Below the pieces are notes generated by a model that saw nothing but the letters and a program-made list of their open reading frames with translations, was not told the origin of the DNA and made no database searches. This document shows positions 1-8,616 of a DNA stretch of 25,526 bases, piece by piece; position 1 is the stretch's first letter; every line of letters begins with the position of its first letter. Where the stretch lies: assembly GCA_009775535.1 (NCBI GenBank), contig VSPW01000004.1:1-25526 (forward strand). The letters run 5' to 3'. Origin of the DNA: Muribaculaceae bacterium (GTDB lineage: Bacteria; Bacteroidota; Bacteroidia; Bacteroidales; Muribaculaceae). A program made the position numbers and the translations under genes.

Positions 1-1
1 T

Positions 2-211
2 ATATCCTCCGAATTAGATGACACGCAGAAAGAAAACCTACAGGCCATGCACTCATTGATAAACAGGCTCGAAGACATGGAAAAGGCAATAATCCTGCTT
101 TGGCTTGATGAATATCCATATGATGAAATCGCCGACACACTCGGACTTAAACGCAATACAATTGCCACTAAAATCCACCGCATTAAAGAAAAACTATCAA
201 AACAGATATAA
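2..211 (+). CDS. ECF-type RNA polymerase sigma factor, 3' end (partial)
   Basis: The 5' end lies outside the window; an open frame runs from base 2 to a TAA at 209-211 (69 codons). The visible C-terminal part fits sigma-70 region 4, the helix-turn-helix that contacts the -35 element: a short acidic helix with a conserved-looking LEDMEKAIILLWLDEYPYDE segment is followed by IADTLGLKRNTIATKIHRIK, a typical region 4.2 recognition helix pattern. In the family, such short sigma factors direct RNA polymerase to a small regulon in response to a surface or stress signal. The next gene starts one base after the stop (TAA-T-ATG), so the two are almost certainly co-transcribed and translationally coupled. 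Region 2 cannot be seen, so assignment to the ECF group rests on region 4 and context only. Confidence 0.85.
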   Translation: MSSELDDTQKENLQAMHSLINRLEDMEKAIILLWLDEYPYDEIADTLGLKRNTIATKIHRIKEKLSKQI

Positions 212-212
212 T

Positions 213-761
213 ATGCATCTCGACAAACTCAAAAAAGGCATGTCTACCCTTGAGCAAGTGCTCGCCAAGACAAATTCCGATATAAAAATCAATGTGGCGG
301 CCTCGGAAACCGCTCAGTCCAAAATTCTAAGAAAATTCCGCCAGGGATTTATGGCATGCCTCATACTCGCGGCCATATTCACCACTATGGCCCTCAACAA
401 CATCAAACCTCTATCATTCCCAGTCCATTTGAAAATATATCTTGTGGCATACTTGATACTCGCCGCGTCATGGTACTTCATCTTGTACCTCAAACTAAAA
501 CGCATCAATATTTCAACTCTTCCTCCGGCCAAACTATTCTCAAAAACAGCCACGATAAAAATTCTGGTACTTTCGGGCGAAATATTCTTTGGCATTGGAA
601 TAGCAATCCTCTTCACACTACTTATACCAAATATGTGGACTTACAACCGCCTTGGATTCTGGGCTGTAATATCAGGGCTTGTAATTGCTTTAATTTACAG
701 TATAATCCACCTATACCCAAAATACATAAAACTGTTCAGGGAACTCAACTCTATTAATTAA
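213..761 (+). CDS. Four-helix membrane protein coupled to sigma factor gene
   Basis: A 182-residue protein I cannot name. An upstream ATG at 105 is in frame, but it lies inside the sigma factor gene; the ATG at 213, one base after that gene's stop, is the better start. The first 44 residues are polar and basic (a likely cytoplasmic tail, no signal peptide). Four hydrophobic segments follow at about residues 45-62, 73-94, 114-140 and 147-167. No catalytic motif is visible. In Bacteroidales, small membrane proteins encoded directly behind an ECF sigma factor often act as anti-sigma factors or partners; that role here is inferred from position only, and I see no recognisable anti-sigma zinc motif. 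The gene is followed at once by a terminator hairpin, so the operon ends here. Confidence 0.8.
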   Translation: MHLDKLKKGMSTLEQVLAKTNSDIKINVAASETAQSKILRKFRQGFMACLILAAIFTTMALNNIKPLSFPVHLKIYLVAYLILAASWYFILYLKLKRINISTLPPAKLFSKTATIKILVLSGEIFFGIGIAILFTLLIPNMWTYNRLGFWAVISGLVIALIYSIIHLYPKYIKLFRELNSIN

Positions 762-780
762 CATCCCGCATATCCATACT

Positions 781-818
781 TATAAAAGCTGTCCATTCTG
801 TGACAGCTTTTATATTTT
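781..818 (+). terminator. Rho-independent terminator after sigma/membrane protein operon
   Basis: A stem of about 13 bp (arms at 781-793 and 802-814; core AAAAGCTGTC / GACAGCTTTT) with an 8-base loop is followed by a T-rich tail. It lies 20 bases after the stop of the membrane protein gene. Confidence 0.8.
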
Positions 819-828
819 ATGTACAATA

Positions 829-860
829 CTTGCACGGATTCCTATAAAATTGTAAATTCG
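829..860 (+). promoter_or_regulatory. Putative promoter of the lrp-like gene
   Basis: A CTTG at 829-832 and TAAATTCG at 853-860, 20 bases apart, resemble the Bacteroidetes -33 TTTG / -7 TAnnTTTG promoter with one mismatch in each element. A start site near 867 would give a leader of about 37 bases before the ATG at 904. Confidence 0.45.
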
Positions 861-903
861 CAGATACCATAAAAAAACACATCCCATAAAATACGACAAA
901 ATT

Positions 904-1374
904 ATGGCCCGTCAACAATTTGATTCCCTTGACATCAAAATATTGCATATGCTTACAGGCAATGCACGCAAACCATTTCTTGAAATAGCCCGAGAATGTG
1001 GGGTATCCGGAGCTGCCATCCACCAGCGCATACAACGCTTGAATGGCTTAGGCATAATCAAAGGTTATGAATGCCTGATAGACCCATCAAAGATAGGATA
1101 CCAGACTTGTGCCTACATAGGCTTTTTCCTGCGAGACCCATCCGAATTCGCCAACGTGATAGAAAAGCTTAAGCAGATACCAGAAGTGGTCGAATGCCAT
1201 TACACCACAGGTAAATATGATATCTTCATAAAAATCCATGCCCGGAACAACGACCATATGCTTCACCTAATCCATGAAAAAATGCAAATGCTTGGGCTTG
1301 GACGTACCGAATCCCTCATTTCATTCAAAGAAGTCTTTAAAAGACAAGTGCCTATCCTTGAAGATTCAATATAA
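904..1374 (+). CDS. Lrp/AsnC family transcriptional regulator
   Basis: A 156-residue protein of normal length for the family. Residues about 5-50 form the winged helix-turn-helix (FDSLDIKILHMLTGNARKPF, then a recognition helix around VSGAAIHQRIQRL). Residues about 70-150 form the RAM/AsnC effector-binding domain, with the usual PEVVECHYTTGKYD stretch that helps to build dimers and bind an amino-acid ligand. Lrp/AsnC proteins are DNA-wrapping feast/famine regulators of amino-acid and peptide metabolism. The gene has its own putative promoter and lies 15 bases ahead of an M64 peptidase gene in the same direction, so autoregulation and control of that gene are plausible inferences. The ligand cannot be predicted from sequence. 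Confidence 0.93.
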   Translation: MARQQFDSLDIKILHMLTGNARKPFLEIARECGVSGAAIHQRIQRLNGLGIIKGYECLIDPSKIGYQTCAYIGFFLRDPSEFANVIEKLKQIPEVVECHYTTGKYDIFIKIHARNNDHMLHLIHEKMQMLGLGRTESLISFKEVFKRQVPILEDSI

Positions 1375-1389
1375 AGAATCCAGTCCATT

Positions 1390-2691
1390 ATGAAAAGCCT
1401 TCACATCCCAGTTATCATAGCGTCAATACTACTGGCTGCACTTAAAATGCCGGCAAGCGATTTTGACCGGCATTTTACAAACGCCACATTAAGGATTGAT
1501 TATATATTTTCCGGTGATGCATCCCACACCGACATATCACTGTCATCCCTATCTTCATACAATGGATGGGCTGGAAGACGGCATTCATTGGACAGACTGC
1601 CTCTGTTAGGCAACGGCAGGTTGACAGCAACCACCTCTATTGGCGACACCATATACCGCACTTCATTTTCATCGCTGTACCATGAATGGCTTGACACAGA
1701 TGAAGCCATGGCAACTCCCAGGGCAATGCAAAACACATTGTTGATACCGATGCCGATAGACACCACCTATATTACAATAGAACTCAGTGACCAGCGGCAT
1801 GATATTATTTCATCAATGACCCATCGTATCATTCCATCCGATATACTTATCCGCCAGGTAAACAATAACAACGGCAAATCCAAGCAGAGACGGACCAAAT
1901 ACATACAATATTCCGGCACTCCGGCCGAATGCATCGATGTTACCATATGCGCCGAAGGATACACTGAGGCACAATATGACCTGTTCATATCAGATGCAAA
2001 ACGGACTGTGGAAAGCATCGCATCCCACCAGCCATTCACTGATAATATAGACCGTTTCAATTTTATAGCCGTATTCGTTCCGTCTGATGACAGTGGGGTA
2101 AGTGTACCAAGGCTCGGACAATGGAAATCGACAGCGTATTCATCCCATTTCAGCACTTTCTACTCAACCCGATACCTGACCACTGAAAATATTTTCAGCC
2201 TGCACGATTCCCTTGACGGATTGCCTTACGAACACATAATCATACTTGCCAATACCGAAGAATATGGCGGAGGCGGCATCTACAACGCATATACCCTCAC
2301 TACCGCCCACCACCCGCGCTTTTCGCCTGTAGTGGTACACGAGTTCGGCCATAGCTTTGGTGGACTCGCCGATGAATATTTCTACCCTGACGATATAATG
2401 AACGGGATATACCCTCACGACATAGAACCATGGGAACCAAACATAACCACATTGACAGACTTCAAATCCAAATGGGAAACCTCTATAATGCCAGGTACAC
2501 CAATACCAACACCTGACAATCAACCATCATACACCATAGGTGTATATGAAGGCGGAGGATACTCTGCAAAAGGCGTCTACCGCCCTGCAATTGACTGCCG
2601 CATGCGCAGCAATGACGCATCCTCATTCTGCCCTGTATGCAGCAATTGGCTGGAAAGTCTTATAGACTTCTATGTCCCGTCAGAACTATAA
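1390..2691 (+). CDS. Secreted M64 family (IgA peptidase-like) zinc metallopeptidase
   Basis: A 433-residue protein with a short N-terminal signal sequence (about residues 1-22, MKSLHIPVIIASILLAALKM...). The first ~150 residues fit the beta-rich N-terminal domain found in front of M64 peptidases; the catalytic part covers about residues 170-430. The zinc site is plain: H317-E318-F-G-H321-S-F-G-G, with D328-E329 supplying the usual downstream acidic residue. A Cys cluster near the end (CRMRSNDASSFCPVC) is also usual in this family. Named for a clostridial enzyme that cuts human IgA, M64 proteins in Bacteroidales are common and mostly uncharacterised; cleavage of IgA is not implied. It follows the Lrp-like gene by 15 bases and precedes a nitroreductase gene by 59 bases, probably as one transcript. 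Confidence 0.92.
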   Translation: MKSLHIPVIIASILLAALKMPASDFDRHFTNATLRIDYIFSGDASHTDISLSSLSSYNGWAGRRHSLDRLPLLGNGRLTATTSIGDTIYRTSFSSLYHEWLDTDEAMATPRAMQNTLLIPMPIDTTYITIELSDQRHDIISSMTHRIIPSDILIRQVNNNNGKSKQRRTKYIQYSGTPAECIDVTICAEGYTEAQYDLFISDAKRTVESIASHQPFTDNIDRFNFIAVFVPSDDSGVSVPRLGQWKSTAYSSHFSTFYSTRYLTTENIFSLHDSLDGLPYEHIIILANTEEYGGGGIYNAYTLTTAHHPRFSPVVVHEFGHSFGGLADEYFYPDDIMNGIYPHDIEPWEPNITTLTDFKSKWETSIMPGTPIPTPDNQPSYTIGVYEGGGYSAKGVYRPAIDCRMRSNDASSFCPVCSNWLESLIDFYVPSEL

Positions 2692-2750
2692 TCCGAACTT
2701 TCACACTTACCATGGTGTTGTTATACAATACATAACGATATCCGAAAAAC

Positions 2751-3497
2751 ATGAAAACAGTAAAAGACACCTTATTAGACAGACGAAGCATACGCAGGTA
2801 TGAGCGCCAGCCAATATCCAAGGAACAACTAAACCTTATATACCAGGCCATACGCAACACCCCTACAAGCTACAACGGACAGCAATTCTGTGTGATTGAC
2901 ATATCAGACCAACAGGTAAAAGAACAGATATACGACCTGACAGGCCAGAAACAAATAAAGACATGCAGCCATTTCATGCTTTTCTGCATTGATTACCATA
3001 AAATAGCAGTAGCAGCAAAGCTCAAAGGTGAAGAAATGCCTCCATTCCCTTCTACAGCCGATGGCCTGATTGTAGGTGTTGTAGACGCCTCTTTGGCCAT
3101 GATGAGCGCTTTGACCGTTGCAGAATCTCTCGGACTGGGTACATGCCCCATAGGATATGCACGTACGGCCGCTCCTGAAGAGCTTTCGCGCCTCATGCGC
3201 CTGCCGCAAGGCGTATTCGTAATATGTGGCCTCGCCCTCGGAGTCCCACGCGAACAACCGGATATGAAACCCAAACAGCAGGAATCCCTGATCATACACC
3301 ATGAGCATTATTGCGATGAAAACATCGCCGAAGGCGTCACTACATATGATAAAGAAATCACGGATTACACGGCCTCCCGTTCCGGCAATGTAAAAATCCA
3401 CGATTGGACTGGAAACATTCTAAGTTACTACCGTGAGGCAATGAACTACCATATCCTGGACGCACTTCGTTCGCAAGGATTTGATATAATCAAATGA
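2751..3497 (+). CDS. Nitroreductase family FMN-dependent oxidoreductase (NfsA/FRP-like)
   Basis: A 248-residue protein of the length usual for the NfsA/flavin-reductase branch. The N-terminal LLDRRSIRRY motif binds the FMN phosphate; GLGTCPIGYAR and FVICGLALGVP are the matching core and C-terminal motifs; the tail from about residue 195 onward is the extension typical of this branch and completes the dimer. Members use NADPH to reduce flavins, quinones or nitroaromatics in the cytoplasm; the natural substrate cannot be told from sequence. It lies downstream of the M64 gene in the same direction and is followed by a hairpin at 3519-3553, so it is probably the last gene of that unit. Confidence 0.92.
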   Translation: MKTVKDTLLDRRSIRRYERQPISKEQLNLIYQAIRNTPTSYNGQQFCVIDISDQQVKEQIYDLTGQKQIKTCSHFMLFCIDYHKIAVAAKLKGEEMPPFPSTADGLIVGVVDASLAMMSALTVAESLGLGTCPIGYARTAAPEELSRLMRLPQGVFVICGLALGVPREQPDMKPKQQESLIIHHEHYCDENIAEGVTTYDKEITDYTASRSGNVKIHDWTGNILSYYREAMNYHILDALRSQGFDIIK

Positions 3498-3518
3498 CCT
3501 TAAGACATAATGAATCCA

Positions 3519-3553
3519 AGCACCCGGCATTAAGCCCAACAATGCCGGGTGCT
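3519..3553 (+). terminator. Strong hairpin after nitroreductase gene
   Basis: A perfect 13-bp stem (AGCACCCGGCATT / AATGCCGGGTGCT) with a 9-base loop, 21 bases after the stop codon. There is no clear T run behind it, so it may act as a terminator together with Rho or as a 3' end-protecting structure. Confidence 0.65.
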
Positions 3554-3614
3554 GAGGTTATATACCTTCAAAAATAAATCCACAACAACTTAACTGCAAA
3601 TGATAATTTTTCAT

Positions 3615-3622
3615 TAATTTTG
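3615..3622 (+). promoter_or_regulatory. -7 promoter element for carAB
   Basis: TAATTTTG matches the Bacteroidetes -7 consensus TAnnTTTG exactly. No good TTTG is seen about 20 bases upstream. A start site near 3629 would leave a leader of about 70 bases before carA. Confidence 0.6.
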
Positions 3623-3628
3623 CACGGT

Positions 3629-3660
3629 TTTCCCGGTGCTGGGAAACATTTTGCATCGGG
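3629..3660 (+). promoter_or_regulatory. carAB leader with two competing hairpins
   Basis: Two stems share bases and exclude each other. Stem A is TTTCCC (3629-3634) with GGGAAA (3641-3646), loop of 6. Stem B is CCCGGTGC (3632-3639) with GCATCGGG (3653-3660), 8 bp with one G-U pair, loop of 13. Both lie at the very 5' end of the predicted transcript. It could be an attenuator-like switch or, if stem A is read as DNA, a protein-binding palindrome. No known riboswitch is recognised. Confidence 0.4.
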
Positions 3661-3699
3661 TGGCCACATAGTACCAACTAAGCTAATTTATTAACATCT

Positions 3700-4770
3700 A
3701 TGCGTCACACCCCACGAGCCGTCATTATACTTGAAGACGGCACAACCTTTGAGGGTAAATCAATGGGCTATCCGGCCTCAACTGCAGGAGAAGTAGTATT
3801 CAACACAGCAATGACCGGCTATCCGGAAAGTTTGACAGACCCTTCGTATGAAGGACAGATCCTGGTCACCACTTATCCCATATTAGGAAACTACGGAGTC
3901 CCGCCACGAGGGGAAGAATCCGGTGTCAGCAACTATTATGAAAGTGACCATATCCACGCAAAAGCAATCATAGCACAAGACTACTCCTGGGACCACAGCC
4001 ATTGGCAAGCAGACAGACCGCTATCCCAATGGCTAAATGAAGAGAAAATCCCCGGAATATATGGGATAGACACCCGCGCACTCACGAAACATCTGCGCGA
4101 CAAAGGGTCAATGCTCGGTAAAATAATAATTGAAGGCTCAGAAGATATCCCATTTTACGACCCAAACCTGGAAAATCTTGTAGCAAAGACATCGTGCCGT
4201 GCCATAGAACACCACGGTAACGGAAAAAAGACGGTAGTCCTGGTCGACTGTGGTGTCAAACACAATATAATCCGGTGTCTCACACGACGTGGAGTGAAGG
4301 TTGTGAGAGTGCCTTGGGACTATGATTTCACTTCAATCCCATATGACGGGCTTTTTATTTCCAATGGACCTGGAAATCCTGATATGGTGGATACTACAGT
4401 CAAAAACCTACGTAAGGCCTTAGAAATAGGGAAACCGATATTCGGAATCTGCATGGGAAACCAGTTGTTAGGAAAGGCGGCCGGAGCAAAGACATACAAA
4501 CTAAAGTATGGACACCGCAGCCACAACCAGCCAGTGAGACGTGCCGGCACAGACAAATGCTATGTTACGTCACAAAACCACGGATTCGCCATTGACAACA
4601 GTACCTTACCACCATGCTGGGAACCGCTATTCATAAACATGAATGACGGAACAAACGAAGGCATAAGGCACAAGAACCTTCCTTATTTTTCCGCACAGTT
4701 CCATCCGGAAGCTTCTAGCGGACCTCGGGACACGGAGTTCCTGTTCGATGAATTCATATCCATGCTTTAA
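3700..4770 (+). CDS. carA: Carbamoyl-phosphate synthase small (glutaminase) subunit
   Basis: A 356-residue protein, normal for CarA. The N-terminal ~150 residues are the CPSase small-chain domain (EDGTTFEGKSMGYP, VVFNTAMTGYPESLTDPSY). The C-terminal class I glutamine amidotransferase has its nucleophile C251 in GICMGNQLLG and the H335/E337 pair in FHPEAS. It releases ammonia from glutamine and passes it through a tunnel to CarB, which makes carbamoyl phosphate for pyrimidines and arginine. carB starts 20 bases after the stop, as expected for an operon making the two subunits together. All key residues are present. Confidence 0.98.
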   Translation: MRHTPRAVIILEDGTTFEGKSMGYPASTAGEVVFNTAMTGYPESLTDPSYEGQILVTTYPILGNYGVPPRGEESGVSNYYESDHIHAKAIIAQDYSWDHSHWQADRPLSQWLNEEKIPGIYGIDTRALTKHLRDKGSMLGKIIIEGSEDIPFYDPNLENLVAKTSCRAIEHHGNGKKTVVLVDCGVKHNIIRCLTRRGVKVVRVPWDYDFTSIPYDGLFISNGPGNPDMVDTTVKNLRKALEIGKPIFGICMGNQLLGKAAGAKTYKLKYGHRSHNQPVRRAGTDKCYVTSQNHGFAIDNSTLPPCWEPLFINMNDGTNEGIRHKNLPYFSAQFHPEASSGPRDTEFLFDEFISML

Positions 4771-4790
4771 CACTCCACATTATACAAAAG

Positions 4791-7700
4791 ATGATAGACA
4801 AAAATATAAAGAAAGTACTTCTGCTAGGAAGCGGTGCACTGAAAATCGGAGAAGCCGGCGAATTTGACTATTCCGGGTCACAGGCCCTAAAAGCCATGAA
4901 AGAGGAAGGCATATCCACCGTGCTCATAAACCCGAACATCGCTACAGTACAGACATCCGACGGCTTTGCCGACAAGATATATTTCCTTCCGGTTACCCCG
5001 TTTTTCGTTGAAAAAGTCATTGAGAAGGAACGGCCTGATGGAATACTCCTGGCATTCGGAGGCCAAACCGCCCTCAATTGCGGAGTATCCCTATACCAGA
5101 GCGGTATACTTGAAAAATATGGAGCCAAGGTACTTGGCACACCAGTACAGGCTATAATGGATACCGAAGACCGTGAGTTGTTTGTAAAGAAACTTGATGA
5201 AATCGATGTCAAAACCATCAAAAGCGATGCTGCATCAACTACCAGTGAAGCGCTCCAAGTGGCAAATAGGCTTGGATACCCCGTCATTGTACGCGCGGCA
5301 TATGCCCTTGGCGGCCTGGGAAGCGGTTTTTGCGACAATGATGAAGAGCTCACTGCTCTTACAGAGAAAGCCCTGTCTTTCTCACCACAAGTACTTGTTG
5401 AAAAGTCTCTGAAAGGATGGAAAGAAGTGGAGTATGAGGTGGTACGCGACTCCTATGACAACTGCATCACAGTATGCAACATGGAAAACTTCGACCCTCT
5501 CGGCATACACACAGGAGAAAGCATAGTCGTAGCCCCATCCCAGACACTATCCAACGATGACTACCACTACCTGCGCCAATTGGCAATCAAGATCATCCGC
5601 CACATCGGCATAGTAGGCGAATGCAATGTACAATATGCCTACGACCCGTCTTCGATGGACTACCGGGTAATCGAAGTCAACGCTCGCCTAAGCCGTTCGT
5701 CTGCACTAGCCTCAAAAGCCACTGGCTATCCGCTCGCATTCGTGGCTGCAAAATTGGGACTAGGTTACGGACTATTTGAACTCAAGAATTCCGTGACAAA
5801 GGATACTACCGCATTCTTTGAACCGGCACTCGACTATATCGTCTGCAAGATACCTCGATGGGACCTAGGCAAATTCCATGGCGTCCGCCGTGAAATAGGC
5901 TCTTCAATGAAGTCTGTAGGTGAAGTAATGGCCATCGGACGTACATTTGAAGAAGCCATCCAAAAAGGACTACGAATGATCGGACAAGGTATGCACGGTT
6001 TTGTTGCAAACCATGAAATATCAATCCCCAACATTGACAAAGCCCTGTCAGAACCGACCGACAAACGTATATTTGTAATAGCAAAGGCGATGTACGAAGG
6101 GTATACCGTAGAACAGATACACGACCTCACCAAGATAGATAAATGGTTTCTGTATAAGCTACACAACATCATCGCGACATCGTTGGAGCTTGAATGCCAC
6201 AACACTCTGGACGAACTCCCTGACGGGCTTCTAAAACTAGCAAAATGTCAAGGATTCAGCGATTTCCAGATAGGAAGATCTATATTCAAGCATTCGATGC
6301 ACGATGGAGAGTCAATGGTCCTTGCCGTACGGCAGCGCCGTCTTTCATCAGGTATCGTCCCTGTAGTCAAACAGATCGACACCCTTGCCGCAGAATACCC
6401 TGCACGCACCAACTACCTCTACCTAACCTACAACGGAAGCCAGAACGACATCAATTATACCCATGACCGCCGTTCGATAGTGGTTCTCGGGTCAGGAGCA
6501 TACCGCATAGGAAGCTCAGTGGAATTTGACTGGTGTTCTGTAAACGCCCTTATAACGGTCAAGAAGCAAGGATGGCGCTCTGTAATGATAAACTACAACC
6601 CGGAAACAGTATCTACCGACTACGACATGTGCGACAGGCTCTATTTCGATGAGCTTACATTTGAACGTGTCCTTGACATCCTCGATCTGGAATCGCCACA
6701 CGGAGTAATCGTATCCGTAGGCGGGCAGATTCCCAACAATCTGGCGATGCCCCTGTATCGCCAGGGTGTAAACATACTCGGCACATCTGCCCAAAGCATA
6801 GACAATGCAGAAGACCGCCATAAATTTTCAGCCATGCTTGACCGTATGGGAATAGACCAGCCGCGGTGGCGGGAGCTTACAAGCTTTGAAGACATCCACT
6901 CTTTCATAGGAGAAGTAGGGTTTCCTGTACTTGTACGCCCAAGCTACGTGCTCTCTGGGGCGGCAATGAACGTATGTTCCAACGAAGGGGAACTCGACCG
7001 GTTTCTGCGCCTTGCTGCAAACGTATCCAAACAGCATCCCGTCGTTGTAAGCGAATTCATCCAGGACGCCAAAGAGATAGAAATGGACGCTGTGGCACAA
7101 AACGGGGAGATAAAGGCATACGCCATCTCCGAGCATATTGAATTTGCCGGCGTACATTCCGGTGACGCCACCATACAGTTCCCTCCGCAGAAACTGTATG
7201 TCGAAACCTTGAGGCGGATAAAGAAGGTGTCATCAGTAATTGCCAAGGCCCTGAATATATCCGGACCGTTCAATATACAGTTCCTGGCAAAGGACAACGA
7301 CATCAAGGTGATAGAATGCAACCTGCGCGCATCCCGGAGCTTCCCATTTGTATCAAAGGTCCTAAAGATAAACTTCATAGAGCTTGCCACCAAGATCATG
7401 CTCGGCATTCCAGTCGAGAAGCCTGCCAAGAATGCTTTCGACCTCGACTATGTCGGGATAAAGGCTTCACAGTTCTCCTTCTCACGCCTGCAGGGAGCAG
7501 ACCCCGTATTGGGTGTCGACATGACATCCACAGGCGAAGTCGGATGCATCGGCACTGACACTTCCGAAGCCATAATGAAGTCTATGCTGTCTGTAGGGCT
7601 TAAAGTGCCACACAAAGCCGTACTTCTATCCACCGGAACTGCCAGACAGAAAGCCTCAATGCTTGATGCGGCACAACGCCTCCACCATAACGGGTTCAAG

Positions 7701-8015
7701 ATATATGCCACATCAGGCACACACCAGTTCCTTAACGACAACGGCATACCTGCAATACGGGTATATTGGCCGAGCCAGTCCGACTGTCAGCCACAGGCTC
7801 TTGAGTTGCTGCATAATAAAGAAGTTGACCTTGTACTGAACATACCCAAGAACCTTTCATCCGCCGAACTCTCAAACGGGTACAAGATACGCCGGGCCGC
7901 CATTGATCTAAATATCCCACTCCTCACAAACGCACGGCTTGCGTCTGCATTTATAAATGCTTTCACATCAATGACACTTGACGACATTGAAATCAGGGGT
8001 TGGGACGAATACTGA
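4791..8015 (+). CDS. carB: Carbamoyl-phosphate synthase large subunit
   Basis: A full-length 1074-residue CarB. It contains two homologous halves, each a pre-ATP-grasp plus ATP-grasp domain: the first starts with KKVLLLGSGALKIGEAGEFD and the second near residue 560 with SIVVLGSGAYRIGSSVEFDW. Between them is the oligomerisation domain, and at the end (from about residue 935) an MGS-like allosteric domain (AVLLSTGTARQKASMLDAAQ) where UMP, IMP or ornithine bind in characterised enzymes. The first half phosphorylates bicarbonate and the second phosphorylates carbamate; both use ATP. It is co-transcribed with carA and followed by a strong terminator. I see no frameshift or missing motif. Confidence 0.98.
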   Translation: MIDKNIKKVLLLGSGALKIGEAGEFDYSGSQALKAMKEEGISTVLINPNIATVQTSDGFADKIYFLPVTPFFVEKVIEKERPDGILLAFGGQTALNCGVSLYQSGILEKYGAKVLGTPVQAIMDTEDRELFVKKLDEIDVKTIKSDAASTTSEALQVANRLGYPVIVRAAYALGGLGSGFCDNDEELTALTEKALSFSPQVLVEKSLKGWKEVEYEVVRDSYDNCITVCNMENFDPLGIHTGESIVVAPSQTLSNDDYHYLRQLAIKIIRHIGIVGECNVQYAYDPSSMDYRVIEVNARLSRSSALASKATGYPLAFVAAKLGLGYGLFELKNSVTKDTTAFFEPALDYIVCKIPRWDLGKFHGVRREIGSSMKSVGEVMAIGRTFEEAIQKGLRMIGQGMHGFVANHEISIPNIDKALSEPTDKRIFVIAKAMYEGYTVEQIHDLTKIDKWFLYKLHNIIATSLELECHNTLDELPDGLLKLAKCQGFSDFQIGRSIFKHSMHDGESMVLAVRQRRLSSGIVPVVKQIDTLAAEYPARTNYLYLTYNGSQNDINYTHDRRSIVVLGSGAYRIGSSVEFDWCSVNALITVKKQGWRSVMINYNPETVSTDYDMCDRLYFDELTFERVLDILDLESPHGVIVSVGGQIPNNLAMPLYRQGVNILGTSAQSIDNAEDRHKFSAMLDRMGIDQPRWRELTSFEDIHSFIGEVGFPVLVRPSYVLSGAAMNVCSNEGELDRFLRLAANVSKQHPVVVSEFIQDAKEIEMDAVAQNGEIKAYAISEHIEFAGVHSGDATIQFPPQKLYVETLRRIKKVSSVIAKALNISGPFNIQFLAKDNDIKVIECNLRASRSFPFVSKVLKINFIELATKIMLGIPVEKPAKNAFDLDYVGIKASQFSFSRLQGADPVLGVDMTSTGEVGCIGTDTSEAIMKSMLSVGLKVPHKAVLLSTGTARQKASMLDAAQRLHHNGFKIYATSGTHQFLNDNGIPAIRVYWPSQSDCQPQALELLHNKEVDLVLNIPKNLSSAELSNGYKIRRAAIDLNIPLLTNARLASAFINAFTSMTLDDIEIRGWDEY

Positions 8016-8045
8016 CCCCGTCCACATGACAAACCATAACAATCA

Positions 8046-8080
8046 AGACAGGCTGCCACTTTGATTTTGGCAGCCTGTCT
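8046..8080 (+). terminator. Terminator after carB
   Basis: A perfect 13-bp stem (AGACAGGCTGCCA / TGGCAGCCTGTCT) with a 9-base loop, 30 bases after the carB stop. The T tract after it is weak (GCCTTTA). Confidence 0.8.
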
Positions 8081-8170
8081 GCCTTTACTAAGGCTTACAA
8101 TAAAACGACATACATGAAAATCCTCGCACAAGTTTACACAATGTTTTTAGGTTTTTAGTGGAATTTTGCT

Positions 8171-8178
8171 TATTTTTG
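8171..8178 (+). promoter_or_regulatory. -7 promoter element for the LytTR/FHA/caspase unit
   Basis: TATTTTTG matches TAnnTTTG exactly and lies 60 bases upstream of the LytTR gene start. A T-rich stretch about 20 bases further upstream (8151-8156) could act as a weak -33 element. Confidence 0.55.
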
Positions 8179-8237
8179 CAAACACATAGTTAATAGACCT
8201 TTCTTCATGTATAAACCTTATTATCACCTTAAGCGAC

Positions 8238-8612
8238 ATGCCTAATATCTGTCTCAACTCACGCGATGAACTGCTTCTAATAGACATAGAAAAAATTGCA
8301 TTTCTCCAAGCCAACGGCAACTATACACGCCTCACTTATATAGGAGGCCAGTCAATGATGCTCACCATGGGGCTTTCCAAAGTCGAAGATATGCTCCGGG
8401 CCGCACACCCTAAAAACCGCCCAGGACTGTACGTACGCCTCGGGCGTAGCCTTATCATAAACCAGGCCTACCTAAGCAGCATAAGCATGTGCAAGCAGAA
8501 GGTAGTATTGAGCGACAGAGGACACAACTCATATTCATTGTCAGTGCCCAAAGAACTTCTAAAAGTATATAAAAATAAAATCAGCGACACGTTCGCATCA
8601 ATGAATAAATGA
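8238..8612 (+). CDS. Stand-alone LytTR DNA-binding domain protein
   Basis: A 124-residue protein made almost wholly of a LytTR domain (about residues 10-115). Typical signs are the strand-rich start (ELLLIDIEKIAFLQANGNYT), the middle KNRPGLYVRLGRSLIINQAYL segment, which matches the family's 'F.RiHrs.iVN' core, and a final strand pair. LytTR domains bind DNA direct repeats; most are attached to a response-regulator receiver domain, which is missing here, as is any membrane anchor. It heads the cluster and the FHA gene starts only 4 bases after its stop, so it may be an autoregulator of the cluster. That role is inferred from position; the signal it responds to is unknown. Confidence 0.88.
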   Translation: MPNICLNSRDELLLIDIEKIAFLQANGNYTRLTYIGGQSMMLTMGLSKVEDMLRAAHPKNRPGLYVRLGRSLIINQAYLSSISMCKQKVVLSDRGHNSYSLSVPKELLKVYKNKISDTFASMNK

Positions 8613-8616
8613 TTCC

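Noticed and set aside
105..212. Longer start for the membrane protein at 105
   Set aside because: It overlaps the sigma factor region 4 coding sequence, and the added residues are polar and unlike a leader; the ATG at 213 fits the coupled arrangement.
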